A stretch of DNA of 64,000 nucleotides from Lelliottia sp. JS-SCA-14 (lineage in GTDB: Bacteria; Pseudomonadota; Gammaproteobacteria; Enterobacterales; Enterobacteriaceae). Of this stretch, positions 36,433-45,223 are shown piece by piece. Positions within the stretch are counted from its first letter, which is position 1, and each line of letters starts with the position of its first letter. The notes beneath the pieces were generated by a model. The model was given only the letters and a program-made list of their open reading frames with translations, had not been told where the DNA came from and searched no databases. The translations under genes were made by a program, and so were the position numbers. The stretch lies in the NCBI RefSeq assembly GCF_035593345.1, contig NZ_CP141606.1:2914001-2978000 (forward strand), in the 5' to 3' direction.

Positions 36433-38174
36433 CACAATGCCTCGCGTTGCGGTTCACTTTGCGGTGCGGAAGCGGTGGCCACCGGTTTGAGAATGTTGGC
36501 CTGGCGCAGATTGGCGATCACCTGTTCGCGGGTACCGAACTCCTGAATGGTCCCTTCGTTGAGCAGCAGGATTTTATTCACCACCCCCAGCAGCGTCGGG
36601 CGATGGGAGATGATCACCACCGTCTGGCCCTGGGTTCTGAGGGTGTTGATCGCCTGGATAAGGGCATATTCCCCGGCGTCGTCGAGGCTGGCGTTGGGTT
36701 CATCCAGCACCAGAAAAGCCGGATTGTTAAAGACCGCGCGCGCCAGGCCGATGCGCTGGCGCTGGCCGCCGGAGAGCTGATATCCGTGCGCCCCCAGCGG
36801 CGTGTCGTACCCTTCCGGCAGGCGTAAAATCATCTCGTGTACTCCGGCAAGCGTGGCCGCAGCGACGATCGGCTGGCTGTCACTCTGCGTAAAGCGGGCA
36901 ATGTTCTGCGCGATAGTCCCGTCGAACAATTCGACATCCTGTGGCAGGTAGCCGATGGCCGGGCCGAGCAGGGCTTTGTCCCACTGACAAATATCGGCCC
37001 CGTCAATGCGCACTTTCCCCGACAGCGGCGCCCAGACGCCCACCAGCAGTTTTGCCAGCGAGGTTTTCCCCGACGCCGACGGGCCGATAATCCCCAGCAC
37101 TTCCCCCTGCTCCAGCTGGAAGGAGATATTGCGCAGAACCGGCGTCTTTTGGCCCGGAGGCGCGGCAAACACCGCTTCGACGCTGATATTTCCTTTCGGA
37201 CGGGGCAGCGTCAAAATATCTTTCGGCGTCGGGTAGTCGCTCAGAAGGTGGGACAGCTGACGCCAGGCGTGGCGGAACTGCACAAACTGCTTCCAGTTAC
37301 CGATCACCTGTTCGACCGGATTCAGCACCCGCCCGAGAATAATCGAGGCGGCGATCATCAGTCCTGGGGTGATCTCCCCGGCGATCACCAGCAGCGCCCC
37401 CGCGCCTAGCGCCACGGATTGCAGCAGGATACGCACGAAGCGGCTCAGACTGCTCAGCCCCGCCGTTTTGTCAGCAATTTGGGTCTGGATCACCAGGGAT
37501 TTGCTGTGCTGTTCCAGCCAGTGATTTTTCAGAGTCGAGAGCATCCCCATCGCTTCAATAGTGTCGGAGTTTTGCAGCTGTTTATTCAGCTTGCTGGTGT
37601 TATTGATGGTTAAGGCGTGCGCCTGCTGAATCGGCTTTTTGGTGGTTAATTCGGTCATCAGCGTTAGGGCAAATAAAATCACAATCCCGCCGACGGACAA
37701 ATATCCCAGCAGCGGATGCACCAGAAAGGCGATGAATAAATAAAAAGGGGTCCAGGGAATATCCAGCAGCGCAAAGATACCGCTCCCGGAAAGAAACTGG
37801 CGAACCTGGGCTAAATCCGCAATGGCCTGCGCGGGATTATTATCTCCGGTGGCTATTCGCCGTTTAAAGGTGGCATTAAAAATAAGCTGATTGAGTTTCA
37901 CATCCAGCCGGTTGCCGAGGCGTGTCATGACGCTGGAGCGGGCGAATTCAATCATCGAAATAACCGTGTACAGACCGACGATTAATAAGGTGAGCATGAG
38001 CAAGGTGGTGGTATTTTTGCTGACCAGCACCCTGTCGTAAACCTGCAACATATAGATGGCCGGAGCCAGCATCAGGATATTGATCGTGCTACTAAAAAAT
38101 AGCAGCATAAGAAATACCGGACGCGTGCCTTTTAAAGCCGTATTCATTTCCGTAGACGGATGCGGGCGCGGCAT
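36432..38174 (-). CDS. Type I secretion ABC transporter (PrtD-like)
   Basis: 580-aa fused permease-ATPase. Six TM helices in the first 300 residues (FLMLLFFSSTINILMLAPAIYML onward, split as FLMLLFFSST / NILMLAPAIYML), then an ATPase with Walker A GPSASGKTSLAKLL, signature LSGGQRQRIGLARAVF, Walker B FLVLDEPNASLD and switch His in VVIISHRP. No N-terminal C39 peptidase, as expected for RTX exporters of the PrtD class. Start ATG 38174 follows AAGGAGAAGCTT. It is placed 60 bp after its likely substrate gene. Confidence 0.94.
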   Translation of the reverse strand: MPRPHPSTEMNTALKGTRPVFLMLLFFSSTINILMLAPAIYMLQVYDRVLVSKNTTTLLMLTLLIVGLYTVISMIEFARSSVMTRLGNRLDVKLNQLIFNATFKRRIATGDNNPAQAIADLAQVRQFLSGSGIFALLDIPWTPFYLFIAFLVHPLLGYLSVGGIVILFALTLMTELTTKKPIQQAHALTINNTSKLNKQLQNSDTIEAMGMLSTLKNHWLEQHSKSLVIQTQIADKTAGLSSLSRFVRILLQSVALGAGALLVIAGEITPGLMIAASIILGRVLNPVEQVIGNWKQFVQFRHAWRQLSHLLSDYPTPKDILTLPRPKGNISVEAVFAAPPGQKTPVLRNISFQLEQGEVLGIIGPSASGKTSLAKLLVGVWAPLSGKVRIDGADICQWDKALLGPAIGYLPQDVELFDGTIAQNIARFTQSDSQPIVAAATLAGVHEMILRLPEGYDTPLGAHGYQLSGGQRQRIGLARAVFNNPAFLVLDEPNASLDDAGEYALIQAINTLRTQGQTVVIISHRPTLLGVVNKILLLNEGTIQEFGTREQVIANLRQANILKPVATASAPQSEPQREAL

Positions 38175-38234
38175 AAGCTTCTCCTTATTTGAGCGGTGAG
38201 CGACGGCCATTCTCATGGCCGTCGCAGCAGGAGG

Positions 38235-41200
38235 TTATAAAATGAAGTCGGTCACATTGACGGTGCTGGCGGTAACGCCTGCTAACGTAATGACGTTATT
38301 ATCAATGGTGATGACCGCATCGCCGCCGCTGGCCGCAATCGCCACGCGACTGCCGAAGTTCCCTGCGGTGATACCCAGCAGACTGATATCAATAAGATCC
38401 TGACCGCCGCGCGAGTCGCTGTCGAAGCCGGTCACGCGGTCCCGACCGAAACCGGCCGCAAACGCGAACCGGTCGTCGCCCGTCCCGCCGTCGAGGGCAT
38501 CGTTCCCCGCGCCGCCGGAGAGGATATCGTCGCCAATCCCGCCGGAGAGCACGTCGTCATTCGCGCCCCCGCTCAGGTTGTCATTCCCGTTAGCGCCCAC
38601 GAGGTTATCGTTCCCGTCGCCGCCGTCGAGAATGTCGTTGCCGATCCCGCCCTGCAACAGGTCATTCCCGCCCAGGCCCGAGAGCCTGTCGTTCCCCGAC
38701 CCGCCGGTGATGGTGTTAGCCAGCGCATTCCCCGTGCCGGTGAAATTGCCCTGCCCGGTGAAGACCAGCACTTCGACGTTTTCGGCCATCACGTAGCTGG
38801 CCAGCGCGGTGCGGACGGTGTCCGTTCCGGCGTTGAGCCCCTCCGTCACCACGTCCCCGGCGTTATCAACGATATAGAGATCGTCGCCAGCGCCACCGGC
38901 CATGATGTCCGCGCCCGTCCCACCATCGAGCTCGTCGTTTCCGGCATCGCCGTTGAGGATATCCTGACCGGCACCACCATCCAGGTCGTCATTGCCCGCC
39001 CCGCCGTTCAGCAGATCGTCCCCCGCCTGACCGAGTAAGGTGTCATTCCCCCCTTCGCCGTTGATGATGTCGCTCCACGCCGTGCCCACCAGCGTGTTCG
39101 CCGCGTTATTCCCCGTCACCATATCGCCGATAGGCTGAGTCGCAGCGGACGTCAGCACCACCGGCGGGTTGCCCTCGTCATCGACGACGGTGACCACCAC
39201 CTGCAGTGCGCGGCCAATCATCGCCTGACCGGGGGTGTAAGTCGCGGCGGTAGCCCCGGCGATATTTACAAACCCGTTGCCCTGGCTCATTCTCCACTGG
39301 TAGCTGAAATTCCCGCCCGTCAGACCGTCGCTGTCGGCAATCCCCGAGACGATCGCCGTCAGCGTGACGCTTTCCGTTGGCGTCGAATCGCTGATCGCCG
39401 GTGCGCCGGTGGTGGGCTGATCGCGCACCTGGACGGCACCGGTTTGCGCGGAGACCAGCCGTTCGGCATCGCCCATCCGGTCGGTGAAGCTGGCAATCAC
39501 CCGCAGCGGCGCGCCCAGAATGCCGCCCGGCACGCGGAAGGTTTCACCACTGGCCTGATCGCGCCATTGCCCGCCCACCAGCGCCTGCCAGGTCAGAACA
39601 ATCGGAGCATTCGCCGCGATGCCATTCCCGTCCTGCAGATCCGTCAGACTGACGCGCAGCAGATCGCCTACCTCCGGCGTGGAATCGGTGATCGAGAGGT
39701 TGCCGGTAGCGGCCTGCGCCGTCACCCACAGCTGCTCGCCGTTGCCGAACTCCAGTTTTTCGATATGCAGCAGGCGGTCTACACCGTCGTTAAACGCCAG
39801 CCCGGCCGCAGGCGTGGCGTGATTCACCGTCAGGCTGCCGTCGGCGTTGCGGTTGAAGAGGTAATTACTGCTGAGATCGCGATAGACCGCCACGTCCGTC
39901 GCGGTGCCTGCCCCCTCCTGCAAAATTTCACGCACGATAGAGAGCTGATTCGGCTTCAGAGTTCCGGCCAGCATCAGGGATTTCAGCTCGTTCATGCTGT
40001 CGGCGCTGGTCAGCCCTGGCATGCCGGAGACCGCAATGCGCACATTCAGCCAGGCGTCGCCGTCGATAATGTCATTCCCGGATTTGCCCGTGATGCGGTC
40101 GCTGCCGCCCCCGCCAAGGAGAATGTCGCCGCCGGTATCGGGGTTAAAGACCACCGCATTCGGATCCGCGAGGCGCTGTCCGCCGACAATGCTCTGCAAA
40201 CCAGCGATCCTGTCGACGCCTTCCTGCGTGAGGTTATTGGACAGCGGTACGCCCTGAACCGGCGCGGTCCCGACCGGCTGTTCCGTGCCGGTTAAGACAT
40301 CGTCAAACTTCCAGCCTGACAGCCCTTCCACCAGGTCAAAGCGATCGCGCAGGATGAACTCCTGTTGGTTAACGAAGATCGGAATGCCCAGATCCGAGTT
40401 GGCAGCGTTGGGGTCGCCTTTATGGATCGCCCAGTCGAAACCGGCCATGCCGTTGTTACGCTGGATACCAGCGCCCTGCACCATGATGTCGTCGCCTGCT
40501 TCGCCGTCGTAGTCCGTGTCGTTCCCCTGACCATTCAGGACGTCGTGCCCGACTATGGTGCTGTTGAAGAACAGCTCGGAGTTTTCACCGGTCAGGGAGT
40601 CAAACCCGTCGCCGCCCTCCAGCCAGTCGTCGCCTTCGTTACCTAGCAGCGCGTCACCGCCGGAGCCGCCGAGGACGAAGTCATTGTCGCGCCCGGCAAA
40701 GACCTCCTGCGCATCTTCGCCCACGACGATAAAATCACTCCCGCTGCCGCCGAAGATCAGATCGTTGCCGTTGCCCGAGAAGATAACGTCGTGGCCTGCA
40801 TCGCCGTGGAGGAAATCGGCCCCGCCAATCGGCGTGCCGGTGTCGGTGATAATGTCGTTCCCGTCACCGCCGTGAACCACGTCCGCCTCGTCGCCGCCGT
40901 CCAGACGGTCATCGCCCGCATCGCCCCACAGGCTGTCGATCCCTTTCCCGCCGATGAGCGTGTCATTCCCCGCCGAGCCACCGAGCACCACGTGCCCGTC
41001 ACCGGTGTATTTCAGATACGCGCCGTCGGCTGCGCCATCCCCGTCTACATCCGGCCCGGCCGCACGTCGCACCACCAGCGGGAAGAGCAGATCTTTCAGC
41101 GCATTCCCCCACTTCGGATCGGCATGGGTTTGCAGGGCTTTATCGACCTCGAAGGTGTAATCCGGGGTCTGGAACAGGTGGGCGGGCAGATGGGAAGATC

Positions 41201-43514
41201 CCGCATCGCCCAGATCGCTGTTACGCATCACCAGCGCCGAGAAGGAGTTGCCCTCCAGCTCGTTGAGCAGGTTCAGCCCCTGCACGCGGCTCAGGTAGTA
41301 GAAGCGGTCGCCGTCCTGCAGCATCTCCATCTGGGTTTCAAACACGAAGTTGAAGGTGGAGCCGAGCATGCCGCCAAACTCATTTTTGCGCTCTGCCAGC
41401 CCGCCAATCCAGAAGTCGACCAGGTTCAGCCCGGTCTCTTTGGTGGCCCACGCCCCGGTCCCCATAAAGAAATCCAGCGCATCGGCGCGGGCGGGATCGT
41501 CAGCATCGCCAAACAGCAGGAAGTTCACCGCATCGCGCTTGCCTTCGATGGTGGTGGCGTTGCGAATCAGATCGTGCTGACCGTAGGCGGCCATAAAGTT
41601 GATGATCGACGCCGGGTTTTTCAGGAACGAGGCGAAGTCGCCCCAGCTGGTGTAGGGCCTGAGTTCGCTGTTGCCGGTTAATTCAAAGAACTGTTCACGG
41701 GCCTGATTCAGGGTCGGCATGAGCGTATCGCGCCCACGCGCCAGGTTGAGCGCGCCGAGATCCAGCGGCAGCCCGACCAGATTATTGCGCAGCGCATCGG
41801 TGATAAATTCATCGATTTCGTTGCCGACCTGACGGGTCATCCCGCGCACAATCGCCCCTACCGCCTGCTCGGTGGAGATGGTCTGATCGTTGAGCTCGTG
41901 GAATGCGACCGGGTTCAGGAAGGCTTCGATAAGCCCGATATCGTCACTCTGCATGTCCTCATCGGTACGCGCGACGGTTTCGGTGAGCATCGAGTGGCCG
42001 AAGCGGTACACCACGTGGGCGAACTCGGCGAAAATCGCCGGGTTGATATCCGCGCTGTTAGAGAAGACGAACGGATCGACCGCCGGTTGCACGGCGCGGG
42101 CGAACTCTTCAAACACCAGATGCTGGTACTCCATCTCCGTCGCAAAACGCCCCGCCTGGAAGAGATATTCTCCGTTCCATTGCAGGGTGCTGGTGTCGGC
42201 CGGGATTTCGGTGATCTGGTGATTCGGCAGCAGCCACTGGTTGATAAGCGTAATGTCATTGCTTTCAAGAATGGTGGTTTTGTACTGCTCGACCAGGCGG
42301 TTGTGTTCGCTGTGGAACACGGAATGCACGGCGGTCAGGCCGATATTCTCGTTCCCGCGTCCGTCCCCGGTAATGAAGTGGCGGTCGAGGAGTTCGTCAT
42401 CGTAGGTTCCGGCGGTTTGCGCGTTGCCGGTTTCCGTATCGTCATCCGCCACCAGGCCCGCTTTTGGCACCGCGGTGTGAGCGATATCGTCGAGGAAGGC
42501 GTGGCCGGTGCGGATGGTGTCTGCTGGCAGGACATCCCCGTTGGCTTCCACCAGGCCGTGCGCGGTGACGATCTGCACTTTACCGTTGTCGCTGAGAATC
42601 AGGTTGCCGTAGCGGTCCGTCGCCAGCAGCGGAACGTTGAACACATCCTGATCCGTCAGCTTAATCCCCAGCAGGGTTTCAGCCTGATGTTTCACGTCTG
42701 CCCAGGTGGCCAGCCCGCCGCCCGCGCCTTCCAGCAGATTTCCGGTTGGCTCCGGTTTACCGTCAACCATCGCATATTCGCGGATAAAAATTTGATGGGA
42801 AGGATGGGAGGTATAGGTCTGGTTCTGATCGATAAACGGCGTGGTGATGTTGGTGGTGTTGTGGTTGGCGTCGACCTGAGCGCGGGTGAGCAGCATGAAG
42901 TTGGTCGGCGAGCCCTCGACGAATAACGGGTCGTCCGGCATGAGCGGGATAAAGACAATCCCGTTCCCGGCTTTGGGGATCAAATCCAGACCGTGGTCAA
43001 AGAACTGGCCGAAGAAGGTCATCCAGCCGTTGAACGCCGGTGACAGGCCGATATCCGGCGATAAATTGGGGATAGATAAACTGCCATTGTCCGACACCGT
43101 GCCGCCGCCGGGGGCGTCCGCGAGTCCGTCATGGGCCTCCTGCGCGGCGGGGTTGGAGGCGGTCTGATCCGAGATCAGGTTACTGATGATGCGCGGGTCG
43201 GCGTCCACCACCATCTGATTCGGGTTGAGAATCAGATACTTTTGCAGCGCTTGCAGATCGTTTAAATCCAGCGTTACCAGCCTGGGCATCGTTTGATCGG
43301 CAGCCCCGTTAAGCTCCTGGCCCGGTAGCAGGTTGTTCCAGGAGCCATCCACCGTACGAAGCCCATAGGGCAACAGCGGGCTGGAGACCAGTTCGCGCAG
43401 CAGCTCGCCATTAACCGACCCGTCAGGATTGGTTGCCGCTTCCGATATTTTGATCTGCTGCAGAATAAACGCCAGATCGTGCAGCGTGACGGTAAAATCA
43501 TATTGCGTAGCCAT
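38235..43514 (-). CDS. RTX protein with animal-type haem peroxidase domain (type I secretion substrate)
   Basis: About 1,759 aa, no signal peptide. Residues about 150-800 form a peroxidase-cyclooxygenase-superfamily domain: distal His in FFGQFFDHGLDL (about 176), LTAVHSVFHSEHNRL (about 396-409) and proximal His in VVYRFGHSMLTETV (about 509). RTX nonapeptides (GGxGxDxLx type) cover about 845-975 and again about 1465-1720; between them lie two immunoglobulin-like modules (SITDSTPEVGDLLRV, AISDSTPTESVTLTA). The C-terminus ends VNVTDFIL, an acidic residue followed by hydrophobics, as in PrtD-class substrates. The start chosen, ATG 43514, is eight bases after GAGG; ATG 43520 is too close. Role unknown: secreted peroxidase, adhesin or antimicrobial oxidant generator are possible. 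Confidence 0.9.
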   Translation of the reverse strand: MATQYDFTVTLHDLAFILQQIKISEAATNPDGSVNGELLRELVSSPLLPYGLRTVDGSWNNLLPGQELNGAADQTMPRLVTLDLNDLQALQKYLILNPNQMVVDADPRIISNLISDQTASNPAAQEAHDGLADAPGGGTVSDNGSLSIPNLSPDIGLSPAFNGWMTFFGQFFDHGLDLIPKAGNGIVFIPLMPDDPLFVEGSPTNFMLLTRAQVDANHNTTNITTPFIDQNQTYTSHPSHQIFIREYAMVDGKPEPTGNLLEGAGGGLATWADVKHQAETLLGIKLTDQDVFNVPLLATDRYGNLILSDNGKVQIVTAHGLVEANGDVLPADTIRTGHAFLDDIAHTAVPKAGLVADDDTETGNAQTAGTYDDELLDRHFITGDGRGNENIGLTAVHSVFHSEHNRLVEQYKTTILESNDITLINQWLLPNHQITEIPADTSTLQWNGEYLFQAGRFATEMEYQHLVFEEFARAVQPAVDPFVFSNSADINPAIFAEFAHVVYRFGHSMLTETVARTDEDMQSDDIGLIEAFLNPVAFHELNDQTISTEQAVGAIVRGMTRQVGNEIDEFITDALRNNLVGLPLDLGALNLARGRDTLMPTLNQAREQFFELTGNSELRPYTSWGDFASFLKNPASIINFMAAYGQHDLIRNATTIEGKRDAVNFLLFGDADDPARADALDFFMGTGAWATKETGLNLVDFWIGGLAERKNEFGGMLGSTFNFVFETQMEMLQDGDRFYYLSRVQGLNLLNELEGNSFSALVMRNSDLGDAGSSHLPAHLFQTPDYTFEVDKALQTHADPKWGNALKDLLFPLVVRRAAGPDVDGDGAADGAYLKYTGDGHVVLGGSAGNDTLIGGKGIDSLWGDAGDDRLDGGDEADVVHGGDGNDIITDTGTPIGGADFLHGDAGHDVIFSGNGNDLIFGGSGSDFIVVGEDAQEVFAGRDNDFVLGGSGGDALLGNEGDDWLEGGDGFDSLTGENSELFFNSTIVGHDVLNGQGNDTDYDGEAGDDIMVQGAGIQRNNGMAGFDWAIHKGDPNAANSDLGIPIFVNQQEFILRDRFDLVEGLSGWKFDDVLTGTEQPVGTAPVQGVPLSNNLTQEGVDRIAGLQSIVGGQRLADPNAVVFNPDTGGDILLGGGGSDRITGKSGNDIIDGDAWLNVRIAVSGMPGLTSADSMNELKSLMLAGTLKPNQLSIVREILQEGAGTATDVAVYRDLSSNYLFNRNADGSLTVNHATPAAGLAFNDGVDRLLHIEKLEFGNGEQLWVTAQAATGNLSITDSTPEVGDLLRVSLTDLQDGNGIAANAPIVLTWQALVGGQWRDQASGETFRVPGGILGAPLRVIASFTDRMGDAERLVSAQTGAVQVRDQPTTGAPAISDSTPTESVTLTAIVSGIADSDGLTGGNFSYQWRMSQGNGFVNIAGATAATYTPGQAMIGRALQVVVTVVDDEGNPPVVLTSAATQPIGDMVTGNNAANTLVGTAWSDIINGEGGNDTLLGQAGDDLLNGGAGNDDLDGGAGQDILNGDAGNDELDGGTGADIMAGGAGDDLYIVDNAGDVVTEGLNAGTDTVRTALASYVMAENVEVLVFTGQGNFTGTGNALANTITGGSGNDRLSGLGGNDLLQGGIGNDILDGGDGNDNLVGANGNDNLSGGANDDVLSGGIGDDILSGGAGNDALDGGTGDDRFAFAAGFGRDRVTGFDSDSRGGQDLIDISLLGITAGNFGSRVAIAASGGDAVITIDNNVITLAGVTASTVNVTDFIL

Positions 43515-44103
43515 AATCATTACCTCTGTTTATTAAGCTATCATCATCCGTTTACGCCACGGCGCTGCCGCAACAGATAAAGAATGATCCTCATCAGATA
43601 GAATTAATCACCTTAAGGTCGTCGATCGCTGAAGTCCGTTTACGTTTTAAGCACAACAAGCCAGACCCTGAACCAGTAATGCGGGGAGGAATTATCCTGT
43701 CAGATTAATTTTCCCAATGGAAAATCGGGAATAAATACCGTGCTTTTATATTCGGCTAATGAATGATTAATAACTCAGTCAGATTGTATTTTCACAAAGG
43801 TAATATATTAGTGAGGCTTAACTGTCATTTCAGCTTTAATTTAAGATGACAGTTTTGTTATGGTCATAACTATGGAGGGTGCTTTGTTTCCTCACCTCAT
43901 ACTTTCTGCTGAAACCATTACCCCCCTCTCTAAGCTTTTTTCTGAACACTGACGCGTGCCATCGTTTTATTTATTCTTTCTTATGCCGGGCATTTCAGCT
44001 CATATTTTCGCCAGTTACTAAGAAGTAAAATAGCGTGAGATTAATAAGCGTTGAAATGAATAAATGAGGATGAGAAGAGTGGAAACGGGAGAGAGATAAA
44101 AAC
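43515..44103. promoter_or_regulatory. Upstream region of the RTX operon
   Basis: About 590 bp, AT-rich compared with the operon, between the RTX gene and the tRNA terminator, both read leftward. It must hold the operon promoter; no specific regulator site was recognised and no gene is supported (a 68-codon ORF at 44041-44247 runs into tRNA-Leu). Confidence 0.5.
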
Positions 44104-44126
44104 AAAAAAACCACCCGAGGGTGGTT
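44104..44126 (-). terminator. Intrinsic terminator of the leuZ-cysT-glyW operon
   Basis: On the minus strand AACCACCC-TC-GGGTGGTT followed by a run of Ts, 42 bp after the tRNA-Leu 3' end. Confidence 0.92.
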
Positions 44127-44167
44127 TCACGACACTGCTTATTGCTTTGATTATTCTTGTTTTCCCA

Positions 44168-44253
44168 TGGTACCCGGAACGAGACTTGAACTCGTACAGC
44201 CTATGGCCGAGGGATTTTAAATCCCTTGTGTCTACCGATTCCACCATCCGGGC
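44168..44253 (-). tRNA. leuZ: tRNA-Leu (UAA)
   Basis: 86-nt class II tRNA with encoded CCA. Acceptor GCCCGGA pairs with TCCGGGT; the anticodon loop reads TTTAAAA with anticodon TAA; a long variable arm and T-loop GTTCAAGTC are present. Last of three co-transcribed tRNAs in the order glyW, cysT, leuZ, the E. coli arrangement. Confidence 0.97.
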
Positions 44254-44265
44254 TCGGGAAGAAAT

Positions 44266-44339
44266 TGGAGGCGCGTTCCGGAGTCGAACCGGACTAGACG
44301 GATTTGCAATCCGCTACATAACCGCTTTGCTAACGCGCC
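44266..44339 (-). tRNA. cysT: tRNA-Cys (GCA)
   Basis: 74 nt with encoded CCA. Acceptor GGCGCGT pairs with ACGCGCC; anticodon stem-loop CGGATTGCAAATCCG with anticodon GCA; T-loop GGTTCGACTCC. Confidence 0.98.
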
Positions 44340-44392
44340 TTAAATCTTCGTGGTCTTCCGACCTGCACCCGCAAACTGCCGATGCTTAAATT

Positions 44393-44468
<76 letters not shown>

Positions 44469-44541
44469 ATGTCATCAAGTTATTTGTAATCACTTGATTT
44501 CATTATCGTCCGGCTGACTGTGCCGCCGTTCGATGCGTTGC

Positions 44542-44569
44542 ATTCTACTTATATGACGATTTGAGTCAA
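44542..44569 (-). promoter_or_regulatory. Sigma-70 promoter of the tRNA cluster
   Basis: On the minus strand TTGACT, 16 bp, TAGAAT, followed by a GC-rich discriminator (GCAACGC) typical of stringently controlled stable RNA promoters. Confidence 0.8.
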
Positions 44570-44618
44570 CGTTAATTTTGCTTCCCTGGATCGTTTGCTG
44601 AAAATTACGCCGAAACGA

Positions 44619-45167
44619 TCACTGATCAAGCAGATCGCCGCGCGAGGCGTTGAGGTATTGCAGCATTGACCACAGGGTCAGCACCGCAGCGACCCACAGC
44701 AGGCCGATTCCCGCCCACTCGACCCAGGCGTTCGGACGCCACAGCATCCACACCAGAGACGCCATCTGCGCCGTGGTTTTGACTTTACCAATCCAGGAGA
44801 CCGCCACGCTGCTGCGTTTACCCAGCTCCGCCATCCACTCGCGCAGGGCGGAGATAATAATTTCTCGGCCAATCATCGTCGCTGCCGGCAGCGTGACCCA
44901 CCAGGTGTGGTAATGCTCTGCCACTAGCACCATCGCAATGGCGACCATCACTTTATCGGCAACAGGATCGAGGAAAGCACCGAAACGCGTGCTCTGATTC
45001 CAGCGACGCGCCAGATAGCCATCAAACCAGTCGGTCACCGCGGCCACAAGGAAGATCAGCGCACATACAAAAGGAGCCCAGGTGAATGGCATGTAAAAAG
45101 CCAGCACAAAGAACGGGATAAGTACGACGCGAAAAAGCGTGAGCAACGTAGGGATGTTAAATCGCAT
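44619..45167 (-). CDS. pgsA: CDP-diacylglycerol-glycerol-3-phosphate 3-phosphatidyltransferase PgsA
   Basis: 182 aa, E. coli length. Inner-membrane enzyme making phosphatidylglycerol phosphate, the committed step to PG and cardiolipin. The CDP-alcohol phosphotransferase motif D-G-x2-A-R-x8-G-x3-D-x3-D is present as [20 protein letters not shown] followed by LDPVADK. Several TM helices ([20 protein letters not shown]). Follows uvrC by 56 bp as in E. coli. Confidence 0.97.
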   Translation of the reverse strand: MRFNIPTLLTLFRVVLIPFFVLAFYMPFTWAPFVCALIFLVAAVTDWFDGYLARRWNQSTRFGAFLDPVADKVMVAIAMVLVAEHYHTWWVTLPAATMIGREIIISALREWMAELGKRSSVAVSWIGKVKTTAQMASLVWMLWRPNAWVEWAGIGLLWVAAVLTLWSMLQYLNASRGDLLDQ

Positions 45168-45223
45168 AGTGACGGTAACTGTCTGTTGTCAGTAAAATTT
45201 AGCTCTATGTTGCTACAGAGCCC

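Noticed and set aside
38215..38403. 62-codon plus-strand ORF at the end of the RTX gene
   Set aside because: Antisense to the secretion-signal coding region, no ribosome site or similarity.
41898..42926. Long plus-strand ORF (342 codons) antisense to the RTX gene
   Set aside because: Low-complexity, Val/Arg/His-rich translation without domains; it mirrors high-GC codon structure of the real gene, which has intact haem and RTX motifs.
44041..44247. 68-codon ORF overlapping tRNA-Leu
   Set aside because: Its N-terminal part is translated tRNA sequence (MVESVDTRDLKSLG), a common artefact.
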